From positions 620,001-684,000 of the forward strand of contig OY970217.1 of assembly GCA_963713965.1 (NCBI GenBank): DNA of 64,000 bases. Reading direction: 5' to 3'. Below are positions 1 to 7,346 of the stretch, one piece after another. Both the position numbers and the translations under genes were made by a program. The notes beneath the pieces are model-generated. The model did no database searches and was not told where the DNA came from. It saw only the letters and a program-made list of their open reading frames with translations. Every line of letters begins with the position of its first letter. Position 1 is the stretch's first letter. The stretch comes from CALAGB01 sp963713965 (GTDB taxonomy: Bacteria; Chloroflexota; Chloroflexia; Thermomicrobiales; Thermomicrobiaceae).

Positions 1-113
1 GGCCCCGGTAAAGAGTCATCGCTGACCATGTGTGACTTTCACGCGTGTGCCGATGCGCCGATTTGAGATTCGAGATCTTCGTTCGTCCAAATGTAATCTC
101 GGCATCAATTATG

Positions 114-749
114 TCACGAAACGCCGCTTCGAGCCTCCGCGACGAGCGCGTTCCATTGCCGAGCGAGATCCCGAATTGCGTCCCAATTTCGCTCTTTGAC
201 CGACGGGCGATGCACCAGGTTCCCGCCCACGGCCAAGGCGACCGCGCCGGCCCTGATGAATGCCGGGCCGGTCTCCAACGTCACGCCACCGGACGGAATG
301 AGCTTGGTCTGCGGCAGTGGCCCGAGCACGTCCTTGAAATAGCCCGGCCCGGCGACGCTGGCGGGATTCACCTTGATGAAATCGGCACCTTCTTCCCACG
401 AGGTCAAGATCTCGGTCGGCGTGAAGGCGCCGATGACTGAGGGAACGCTGTAGCGACGGCACATCCGGATGGTCTGGCGTCGCAACGTCGGCGTCACGAT
501 GAACTGGGCGCCTGAGAGGATGGCGTGCCGTGCAGTTTCAGCATCGAGCACCGATCCCGCGCCAACGTGACATCGGTCGCCGAGCGATTCTCGGACCTGT
601 GCAATGGCGGCGCCTGCCTTCGGATTGGTGTAGGTGAATTCGAGATTGGTGACTCCACCCGCGATGAGGGACTCGGCCAACGTCACCGCGTCACTCAAGT
701 CATCCAGCCGAATAACCGCGATTAGTCCTGCTTCCTCGATCCAGTGCAC
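114..749 (-). CDS. eda: KDPG/KDPGal-type class I aldolase
   Basis: Predicted 211-residue (beta/alpha)8 aldolase that splits 2-keto-3-deoxy-6-phospho sugar acids into pyruvate and glyceraldehyde 3-phosphate in the cytoplasm. Glu37 (LEFTYTN) and Schiff-base Lys126 (FIKVNPA) are visible, with GAGSVLDAETA near 63-73, FIVTP near 83 and the phosphate loop PSGGV near 152. The E37/K126 spacing matches what I recall for KDPGal aldolase DgoA; the Arg that follows the Glu in Eda is Thr41 here, so substrate could be KDPG, KDPGal or hydroxy-oxoglutarate. The GTG start has GAGGGAG six bases upstream. It is divergent from nadK, and no pathway partner is adjacent. Confidence 0.85.
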   Translation of the reverse strand: MHWIEEAGLIAVIRLDDLSDAVTLAESLIAGGVTNLEFTYTNPKAGAAIAQVRESLGDRCHVGAGSVLDAETARHAILSGAQFIVTPTLRRQTIRMCRRYSVPSVIGAFTPTEILTSWEEGADFIKVNPASVAGPGYFKDVLGPLPQTKLIPSGGVTLETGPAFIRAGAVALAVGGNLVHRPSVKERNWDAIRDLARQWNALVAEARSGVS

Positions 750-931
750 CCTATGCTCCCTCTTGAATGCTCACTCAAGCCAATGCCTCGAGTGTACCCT
801 GTCGCTTGCACTCGTCGTCGGGTCGCGAGATTGACGCCCCCACAACGACCACGCGGCAGAGATGCGATAGGATTTCAATCGAAGACCATGCTTCGGTTGA
901 ATCCACTCAGCCAACCGTCCGAGGAGACTGA

Positions 932-1774
932 ATGAGCCTGACGATCGGCCTCATCGTCGCGAGAGACAAACATGAGGCAGCCGAGATTGCTGAAGACGTT
1001 GAGCGCTGGCTAGCCGACGCGGGAGTAACCGTTCGCTCCGAGACGGAACTGCTCGCCGGAGCGTCAGTTGATCTCCTGGTCACACTCGGCGGCGACGGCC
1101 TGATCATGCGCATGGCACACGTCTTCCCGAACGTCCCGATTCTCGGGATCAATGTCGGGAAAGTGGGATTCCTGGCGCGGATCGAACGCGAGGATTGGCG
1201 ACAGGCACTGACCGACATCATCGAGCGCCGCTACCGCGTTCAGATTACGCCGACCCTCAACGCTACCTTGATTCACGACGACTTGAAATCGGAGTCCTTC
1301 TGGGCGATCAACGACGTCGTGATTCGTTCGGGTCTTCAGATGATCGACGTCGAGCTCTACATCGATCAACAATTCGTAAACACCTACCCCGGTGACGGCA
1401 TGATCGTGGCCACTCCGCAGGGGAGCACCGCGTACTGCATGGCGGCCGGAGGACCGGTCCTTGACGCCGGCGTGCGCGGATTCGCGGTAACACCCATCTG
1501 CGCCCATTCACCGATTCGCACGACGCTCGTCGTACCTGAAGAAGTAAATCTCGAGCTCGTGATGGCTAGTGACCGCGTCGCAGACCTCATTCTCGATGGA
1601 ACGCCGGTTGAAAGCCTCACACAGGGTGATGTGGTGCAGGTCCACAAGGGAGAGCATCTGTTCCACCTGATCATTCTGGAGGGCATGAACTTCTATCAGG
1701 CGTTCCGCAGCAAGTTCAACTTCATGATTCGTCCCAACGCCGTGCCGACCCGCCCACCCGCGCGGACGTCTTAG
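932..1774 (+). CDS. nadK: NAD kinase
   Basis: A 280-residue NAD kinase, making NADP from NAD and ATP in the cytoplasm. The GGDG motif lies at residues 53-56 (TLGGDGLIMR), followed by the NDVVI segment and the GDGMIVATPQGSTAY block with the GGP turn that builds the NAD site. Length fits the family. The ATG has GAGGAG at 921-926, five bases upstream, which fixes the start. It is the only gene of its strand in this stretch, with a MITE-like repeat immediately downstream. Identification is firm; choice of phosphate donor (ATP or polyphosphate) cannot be read from sequence. Confidence 0.95.
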   Translation: MSLTIGLIVARDKHEAAEIAEDVERWLADAGVTVRSETELLAGASVDLLVTLGGDGLIMRMAHVFPNVPILGINVGKVGFLARIEREDWRQALTDIIERRYRVQITPTLNATLIHDDLKSESFWAINDVVIRSGLQMIDVELYIDQQFVNTYPGDGMIVATPQGSTAYCMAAGGPVLDAGVRGFAVTPICAHSPIRTTLVVPEEVNLELVMASDRVADLILDGTPVESLTQGDVVQVHKGEHLFHLIILEGMNFYQAFRSKFNFMIRPNAVPTRPPARTS

Positions 1775-1791
1775 CGCGTATCTCCATCGTT

Positions 1792-1945
1792 TGTACGGGC
1801 GACGCATGCGTCGCCCCAAGCGTCTTCGCGCCAGCCGCCGTGCATCGACGGCCATCCATTTCCGCGTTCTCGTGGGGATGCCTTATGCCTTCGAATCGAG
1901 TTGCGGGACCAGCACGTGGTGGGCGACGCATGCGTCGCCCGTACA
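1792..1945. repeat. MITE-like element with palindromic termini
   Basis: Two copies of the perfect 20-base palindrome gggcgacgcatgcgtcgccc (1797-1816 and 1921-1940) sit in inverted arrangement. The outer TGTAC at 1792-1796 is mirrored by GTACA at 1941-1945, so the 154-base unit has terminal inverted repeats of about 25 bases. The interior has no gene and no transposase, and I see no clear target duplication. It fills most of the gap between nadK and the convergent zinc-ribbon gene. A non-autonomous transposable or REP-type element is the likeliest reading; a bidirectional terminator is another possible role. Confidence 0.7.
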
Positions 1946-1976
1946 GAGCGCGGATGATAGCAACGTGGACGTTGTA

Positions 1977-2768
1977 CTAGTAGCGGCGTGGTGGGGTCGG
2001 GAGTTCGTCCGTGTGATCGAATCGCTCACCAGTATCGGGTTGCTCCACGCCTTGCCACTCCTCTTCGGCCAATGAAGCAGGATCAGGAGTGTAGGTATCG
2101 GCCTCGGGGTCGGCATAGCGGAAGTCGCTGGCGTCGTCGAGATCCCAGTCGGTCGAACGTCGTGAGATCGGTTCCGCCCACGAGTCCCTCTCGCCGTAGG
2201 AGTCAACCGATCGGGATTCGTGGCTGATCGCTCGTGATCGATAACCGGTGAGCCGCTCACGCGCCTGCCCGAGGAGCTTACCAACACCTTCTCGCTCCGC
2301 TGGCTGCCATTGTTCCGAAATTTGGAGCGGAATGTCTTCTGGATATTGCTCTTCCCCGCAATAGGGGCAAATGTCCCAGCGCAGATCAATCAGACGGCCG
2401 CAGCCGACACACGAGGTTCTCAGCGAATTTCGGCAATAGGGGCAGAAGACGAAGTCGTCCTCAACCTGATGTTGGCACGTCGGACACAGGAGCAGCTCGT
2501 CCAGATCCTGTAGCAGGTACTCTTCTTCGAGCGATCGTTGAAAAGCGTCGTCCAGCGAATCGCGCGGCCGCAATATCATGTAGATGAGCACGCCCGGTAC
2601 GAAAAACAGGACGACAACGAGGGTGGAAAAGATCTGGGCGACAACGCTGCGGCTGCGATGTTGGATGTCTTGAAAGGTCCAGACGATCAGCGCGAACCAG
2701 AGCGCGAGCAGGTAAGCCCCTCCCAGAGCGATGAGAAGCTGTAAACCCCGCGCGATAGCTGCTTCCAT
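1977..2768 (-). CDS. membrane-anchored double zinc-ribbon protein
   Basis: A 263-residue protein of unknown function. Two hydrophobic segments (about residues 8-30 and 43-65) anchor it; then come two zinc-ribbon units with CPTC, CPYC, CVGC and CPYC pairs (about 93-143), and an acidic, Arg/Ser-rich, probably disordered tail. I chose the ATG at 2768 because AGGAGG lies upstream and the longer reading would overlap darA. It follows darA by 34 bases in the tmk-darA run, so it is probably co-transcribed. The layout (membrane hairpin plus cytosolic zinc ribbon) suggests a scaffold or adaptor, but I do not recognise a named family. Confidence 0.75.
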   Translation of the reverse strand: MEAAIARGLQLLIALGGAYLLALWFALIVWTFQDIQHRSRSVVAQIFSTLVVVLFFVPGVLIYMILRPRDSLDDAFQRSLEEEYLLQDLDELLLCPTCQHQVEDDFVFCPYCRNSLRTSCVGCGRLIDLRWDICPYCGEEQYPEDIPLQISEQWQPAEREGVGKLLGQARERLTGYRSRAISHESRSVDSYGERDSWAEPISRRSTDWDLDDASDFRYADPEADTYTPDPASLAEEEWQGVEQPDTGERFDHTDELPTPPRRY

Positions 2769-2802
2769 TCGGTCGACTATCCTCCTGCCATGCGCATTGT
2801 AG

Positions 2803-3135
2803 CTAAGAAATGCGCTCGGAGTATCGTACATTCAGGACGAAAACCGTCGCTCCACCAACCTGCACTTCCACCGGATTGGGCACGTAGAACTCACCAGGCT
2901 CCATAATGGGCAACAGCGGATTGACGTACTGCGTACGCGTATAGCAGTTCTGTTGGACGATGTCCAAGACGTCCGGAACATACTGGTCGTCGACACCAAC
3001 CAAAACCGTCACATTATTCTCACGAAGGAAGCCACCAGCGCTGTTGATCTGGGTTGATCGATACCCACTTTCTCGAAGCGCCGTGAGGAGTGTGTCGGAG
3101 TCTTTTCCCTGAATTACAGCGAAGATGAGCTTCAT
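2803..3135 (-). CDS. darA: cyclic-di-AMP receptor DarA/PstA (copy 1)
   Basis: A 110-residue P-II-like protein of the CdAMP_rec family (DUF970), which in Firmicutes trimerises and binds c-di-AMP. The sequence begins MKLIFAVIQGKD, has the conserved NSAGGFLREN stretch, TVLVGVDD, and the closing VEVQVGGATVFVLNV strand. The start codon overlaps the tmk stop as ATGA (3132-3135), so translation is coupled. The tmk-darA adjacency is also seen in Firmicutes. A second paralogue lies at 47482-47811, just before recA. The downstream partner of DarA is not established in general. Confidence 0.92.
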   Translation of the reverse strand: MKLIFAVIQGKDSDTLLTALRESGYRSTQINSAGGFLRENNVTVLVGVDDQYVPDVLDIVQQNCYTRTQYVNPLLPIMEPGEFYVPNPVEVQVGGATVFVLNVRYSERIS

Positions 3136-3788
3136 CGATTGTGATCCTCGTCCGGCGCGATCGAGGCATCGCTCAACCGCTGAAGAGTTAATTGAAGCAA
3201 GTTTTGCTCCACGACGTCTAGATCCGCGCTCGCGTCGATTACCCTCCAGCGTCTCGGATCGTGGCACGCCGCGCTCAGAAAGTAGGAGCGCACCCGCTCA
3301 TGAAAGACGCGAGAATCCGCGTCGAATCGGTTCAGTGGCTCACCGGACGCGACTCTGCGTGACAGACCGACGTCCACCGGCACGTCGAGCAAGAATGTCA
3401 GATCTGGCCACAACCCACGAGTTGCGAACGTCTGCAAGGGCAGCAGATCATCGATGTCGAGTCCGCGGCCCGCGCCCTGATACGCGAGCGTCGAGTCAAG
3501 AAAGCGATCGCACAGCACAATCTTGCCAAGCGCAAGCGCCGGCCGAATGACCTCTGCCACATGTTGCGCCCGGGCCGCCGAGTTCAAGAGCGCCTCAGTT
3601 TCGGGCAGCATAGCAGAGTGGCGAGATCCGAGCAAAAGCTGGCGCACTGACTCGCCAAGCGGCGTACCGCCCGGCTCGCGAGTCACGACAACCTCGTATG
3701 AACGCTCGATCAGGTGGGCGGCGAGCCGGCGGATCTGGGTTGACTTGCCGCCCCCCTCTGGTCCTTCGAATGTGACGAAGAGCCCCAT
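3132..3788 (-). CDS. tmk: thymidylate kinase
   Basis: A 218-residue dTMP kinase, forming dTDP for DNA synthesis. The P-loop GPEGGGKST is at residues 9-17, TREPGGTPLG at about 36-45, and the DRFLDSTLAYQG substrate segment near 94-105. The LID region is GLSRRVASGEPLNRF; the usual FAADRAQH is LNSAARAQHV here, so the Asp of that motif is Ala. Its start overlaps the stop of the R3H ATPase gene by one base (TGATG), and its end overlaps darA. The three genes form one coupled unit. Identification is secure. Confidence 0.95.
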   Translation of the reverse strand: MGLFVTFEGPEGGGKSTQIRRLAAHLIERSYEVVVTREPGGTPLGESVRQLLLGSRHSAMLPETEALLNSAARAQHVAEVIRPALALGKIVLCDRFLDSTLAYQGAGRGLDIDDLLPLQTFATRGLWPDLTFLLDVPVDVGLSRRVASGEPLNRFDADSRVFHERVRSYFLSAACHDPRRWRVIDASADLDVVEQNLLQLTLQRLSDASIAPDEDHNR

Positions 3789-5491
3789 CAGTATTCACTC
3801 TGGCGCAGGATTTCGACGTAGCGGTGCGGCTCACGGCCCCGGCTTCGCGATCCGACGTTGTAGCGCTCAGCCAGCTCATGCTGCAAACGGCGGATGCGCG
3901 GTCCCTGCGGGCGCAATGAGACTGTGCCGACACCATTGAGCACCTGGTGGATGCCCGATTCCGCCTCGAACATTGCAGCGGCGATCTGGTCGTCCGGAAC
4001 GTCGTTGGCTCGCGCCTGTTGTTCGTCCTCGTTGTAACGCCCGCTTCCGATCACCTCGCTGAAGAGCGAACGCAGCAGGTTCGACATCTGAACGACAGTA
4101 TTGCTGCGCAGGACGTAGATTGGGACGCCACGGCTTTCCGCGTCCCTCAGTGGCTGGGGACGACGACGGTAGTAGTTCTTCAGCGTGACGACGGCGTCCG
4201 CTTCGCGCAGATCACGCACGACGATCGCCGGGACTGAGGTCTGCTGGATAGCCTGCTCCAGGCGGTTGCGACTCACGCCAAACGGGAAGACACGCGCAGG
4301 CTTCTCCAGCGTTCCACGTCCCGCTCCGAACGGTCCCTGGGTGAGCAACTGAACGCCGTCACTGGTCGGAGAGCGACGCAGATCGACCGATCCGCCGCGC
4401 TCGCTTTCCGCGCGCTCAGCCCGATACGGCTCCTCTTCCCAGGTCTTGATCTCGCCGTCCGCCCCTCGCTGCCGGACCTCCACCTGTAGCGGGTGGCCGC
4501 GCAGAATCGCGTCTACGCTCGCTGACACATCGCGATGCAGCGCCACGCGATCGCGCGCCTGAATCTCGACCATGACCGAGAAGGTGGGCGGTGCCTTCCG
4601 CTCCAGGATCGATTTCTGGGTCCCACGGCGACGTGCCTCTTCATCACTCAACGTCACGGACTGGATACCGCCAATGAGATCCGAGAGGGTCGGGTTCATC
4701 ATGAGGTTCTCAAGCGTATTTCCGTGTGCCGTGCCGATCAGCTGAACACCGCGTTCGGCGATCGTGCGGGCCGCGGCGGCCTCGAGTTCCGTACCGATTT
4801 CGTCGATGACGATGACCTCCGGCATGTGGTTCTCGACCGCCTCGATCATCACAGCATGCTGGAGCGCAGGTGTCGGTACCTGCATGCGGCGCGCTCGACC
4901 AATGGATGGATGCGGAATGTCGCCATCACCGGCGATCTCGTTGCTCGTGTCCACGATGACTACGCGTTTGCGGAGATCGTCGGCCAGCACGCGCGCCGTT
5001 TCACGGAGCATCGTCGTCTTGCCGACGCCTGGTCGACCGAGCAACAAGATGCTCTCACCCGATTCGACCAGGTCACGGATGATACCGATGGTGCCGTAGA
5101 CTGCTCGACCGATACGGCACGTGAGCCCGACGATATCGCCAGACCGGCTGCGGATGGCCGAAATGCGGTGGAGCGTTCGCTCGATACCAGCGCGATTATC
5201 GTCGCCGAAACGCCCAATGCGGTCGGCCACGTAGGCGATATCCTCGCGCGTGACCTCGTTCTCTGAGAGATAGACTTCTCGGTCCTGGAAACGTGCTTCT
5301 GGGAAACGCCCCAAATCGAGTACGACTTCGATCAGTTCACCACGAGAATCAGTCCCGTCAAGGTTCACCAAGTCTTGAGTGATATGCGGCGGAAGAACCG
5401 CCAAAAGATCTTCAAGATTATCGGTGATCGCCTCACCGTAAGCGGAGCGCTCCGACGATGTTGTGATGGTGTCAGTATTGTCCAAATACAA
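3788..5491 (-). CDS. R3H-domain AAA ATPase (Ycf45/SpoIIIAA-like)
   Basis: A 567-residue ATPase resembling plastid Ycf45 and the SpoIIIAA-type secretion ATPase fold. Walker A GRPGVGKTT is at 152-160, with VIVDTSNEIAGDGDIPHP after it and Walker B VIVIDEIGTE near 227-236. The C-terminus carries an R3H single-stranded nucleic-acid-binding motif (RRLQHELAERYN, then GREPHR) around 525-560. The start is TTG with AGGGA six bases upstream. It heads the coupled group with tmk and darA. Function is not established; DNA or RNA remodelling is an inference from the R3H domain. Confidence 0.85.
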   Translation of the reverse strand: MYLDNTDTITTSSERSAYGEAITDNLEDLLAVLPPHITQDLVNLDGTDSRGELIEVVLDLGRFPEARFQDREVYLSENEVTREDIAYVADRIGRFGDDNRAGIERTLHRISAIRSRSGDIVGLTCRIGRAVYGTIGIIRDLVESGESILLLGRPGVGKTTMLRETARVLADDLRKRVVIVDTSNEIAGDGDIPHPSIGRARRMQVPTPALQHAVMIEAVENHMPEVIVIDEIGTELEAAAARTIAERGVQLIGTAHGNTLENLMMNPTLSDLIGGIQSVTLSDEEARRRGTQKSILERKAPPTFSVMVEIQARDRVALHRDVSASVDAILRGHPLQVEVRQRGADGEIKTWEEEPYRAERAESERGGSVDLRRSPTSDGVQLLTQGPFGAGRGTLEKPARVFPFGVSRNRLEQAIQQTSVPAIVVRDLREADAVVTLKNYYRRRPQPLRDAESRGVPIYVLRSNTVVQMSNLLRSLFSEVIGSGRYNEDEQQARANDVPDDQIAAAMFEAESGIHQVLNGVGTVSLRPQGPRIRRLQHELAERYNVGSRSRGREPHRYVEILRQSEY

Positions 5492-5550
5492 TTCGCTCCC
5501 TAAATCTCGTCAAAGTGTTGAAAGAGATGGAATGCCCACGGATTGAAAAG

Positions 5551-6555
5551 CTAGGCTCCGTCCCGTTCCCAGCGGGACACCACTGGCGTTCTCGCCGGCA
5601 GGCGTTCCATGACGTCCGTCACGACGTTCGTCCAGCGTACATGACGGCCGTTCACCGGCACCATGGTGTAACGGACCATCATTGATTGACGGTCGTACTC
5701 CTGAAATCCGAGCGCCTCAAACGCGGGTCGATAATCCAGACGATAGTCAGGCACCGAGACCCAAAACTCCGACGCGTTCTCGATATTGGCAAGACGGATT
5801 GTCTCGCTGACGAACGCGCCTAACATCTCCAGTTTGTCCGGCAACATAATCACGTCCAGTACGTGGCAGTCACCGCGACTCATGAGCTGGCAATATCCCG
5901 CCAGACCATCCTTGTCGTCAATCACGAATCCGCGCGTGCGTGCGTTGAGTGTCTTGCGCGCATCCCAATGGTTACTCGTCAACGCCTCCGCATACTGGAC
6001 CGGCCGAGGCGTCGTCAGATGATAGAGATGATGGATCGACCAGGCGTCACTCGGGTCGCGTTCCCGCACATGAGCGCCATTGCATTCCGCGAGCCTCAGA
6101 TGCTGCGCGCTCAGCACCGAACGGCGCGCGTAGACCGAAAACCCAGCCCCGATCAGCGTGTCCTGAATCAACGAATCCAGCGGAACCGACGCATGGACGC
6201 GCTTCGCGCCGGAGTGACCGGCGACTCGCGAGGCGTACGACAGAAGATCTGCCCAGACCAAACTGACCTCTTCGGAGAGCTCGCTCCCTCGCGGAACTCG
6301 TGCACCGAGCCCAGTAACGATCCAGCGGTAGTCTTCGCGCTCCGGCCGCAGCTCAACGACGGCGTCAATCGGCTCGTGAGAGTCAGCGATGAAGACGCGA
6401 GCGTAACGACGCCCAACCGGAACCGCCGCCATCAGATCGTCCATGCGGCCACGAAACACTGTTTCAGGCAACGCAAGTGAAATGTGTGCACGTCGGATTC
6501 GTCGAAGCCGGAGGATGTCAGTAATGCCGATTTGCCGCACGGATGTCATTGGCAA
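5551..6555 (-). CDS. GNAT-like hypothetical protein
   Basis: A 334-residue cytoplasmic protein whose two halves each resemble a GNAT acetyltransferase fold by pattern: an N-terminal part with IRRAHISLALPETVF and a C-terminal part with AGYCQLMSRGDCHVLDVIMLP, ending near FEALGFQEYDRQSMMVRY, which looks like the last GNAT strand. A clean acetyl-CoA loop (Q/RxxGxG/A) is not obvious, so catalytic activity is uncertain. It lies between recR and the R3H ATPase on the same strand, 59 bases before the latter. The start could also be the ATG two codons in. I cannot assign a substrate. Confidence 0.65.
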   Translation of the reverse strand: MPMTSVRQIGITDILRLRRIRRAHISLALPETVFRGRMDDLMAAVPVGRRYARVFIADSHEPIDAVVELRPEREDYRWIVTGLGARVPRGSELSEEVSLVWADLLSYASRVAGHSGAKRVHASVPLDSLIQDTLIGAGFSVYARRSVLSAQHLRLAECNGAHVRERDPSDAWSIHHLYHLTTPRPVQYAEALTSNHWDARKTLNARTRGFVIDDKDGLAGYCQLMSRGDCHVLDVIMLPDKLEMLGAFVSETIRLANIENASEFWVSVPDYRLDYRPAFEALGFQEYDRQSMMVRYTMVPVNGRHVRWTNVVTDVMERLPARTPVVSRWERDGA

Positions 6556-6652
6556 TGCCAGCGTTTCTCATGTATTGCGGTCGCGCGATGATCAGAGAAC
6601 ACATCGACGGCGTTACCGCGCATGAATCCCTGCGAGTCGAGCACGATGGGCG

Positions 6653-7258
6653 TTATACGATCCGCCTCCCAGAAAGTGCCCGTCCGAGCGTGACTTCGTC
6701 CGCGTATTCGAGATCGCCTCCAACCGGTAGTCCGCTGGCAGGACGTGTGACCGTCGTGCCAAGTGAGACGAGCTGCCGAGCGATGTACATGGCGGTGGCG
6801 TCACCTTCAATGTTCGGATTCATCGCCAAGATCACTTCGTCGGGCTGCTCGCGATTCACCCGTGCGATCAGTTCGCGGATGCGAAGACGATCCGGCCCAA
6901 TGCCATCAACCGGGGAGATGACCCCGTGAAGGACGTGATAGAGACCGTCAAATTCACCAGTGCGATCGAGTGCCACTACGTCCAGCGGCTCCTCGACGAC
7001 GCAGATCTTTGCCCTGTCCCGTTGTGGATCGGAGCAGATCGCGCAGGGCTCTTGTTCGGTAATGTTGTAGCAGATCGAGCAAAGAACGATCTTTTCCTTG
7101 ACCTCAAGGATCGCCTCGGCGAGACCGATTGCATCGTCGCGCGCGCTTCGCAAGATGAAATACGCAAGGCGCGAGGCGGTTTTCGGGCCAATACCCGGAA
7201 GTTTGGCAAATTCATCAATGAGCTTCGAAACTGGCTCGACCGTTACCCGAGAACGCAC
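6653..7258 (-). CDS. recR: recombination mediator RecR
   Basis: A 201-residue RecR, acting with RecO/RecF to load RecA at gaps. The helix-hairpin-helix LPGIGPKTASRLAYF lies near residues 19-33; a C4 zinc finger (CSIC, then CAIC) near 60-75; and a Toprim domain (CVVEEPLDVVALDRTGEF and GRRIV at the end). I start it at the GTG at 7258, with GAGG five bases upstream; an in-frame extension to 7417 would overrun the ftsK stop and lacks family similarity. An extended -10 promoter lies 38-46 bases upstream. Confidence 0.93.
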   Translation of the reverse strand: MRSRVTVEPVSKLIDEFAKLPGIGPKTASRLAYFILRSARDDAIGLAEAILEVKEKIVLCSICYNITEQEPCAICSDPQRDRAKICVVEEPLDVVALDRTGEFDGLYHVLHGVISPVDGIGPDRLRIRELIARVNREQPDEVILAMNPNIEGDATAMYIARQLVSLGTTVTRPASGLPVGGDLEYADEVTLGRALSGRRIV

Positions 7259-7295
7259 AAACACCTCACGTGAATGGTGGCAATTTCGGGTTGTA

Positions 7296-7304
7296 AGTAT
7301 ATCA
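7296..7304 (-). promoter_or_regulatory. extended -10 promoter for recR
   Basis: On the minus strand the sequence reads TGATATACT, an extended -10 (TGN plus TATACT), in the gap between ftsK and recR. The -35 region is weak. Transcription would begin about 31 bases before the recR GTG. Confidence 0.4.
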
Positions 7305-7346
7305 AAATAGGGTGATTCGACCTTTTCGGCAGACCTTGACGAGTAG

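Noticed and set aside
4535..5266. 243-codon plus-strand open frame opposite the R3H ATPase
   Set aside because: Antisense shadow of conserved Walker motifs.
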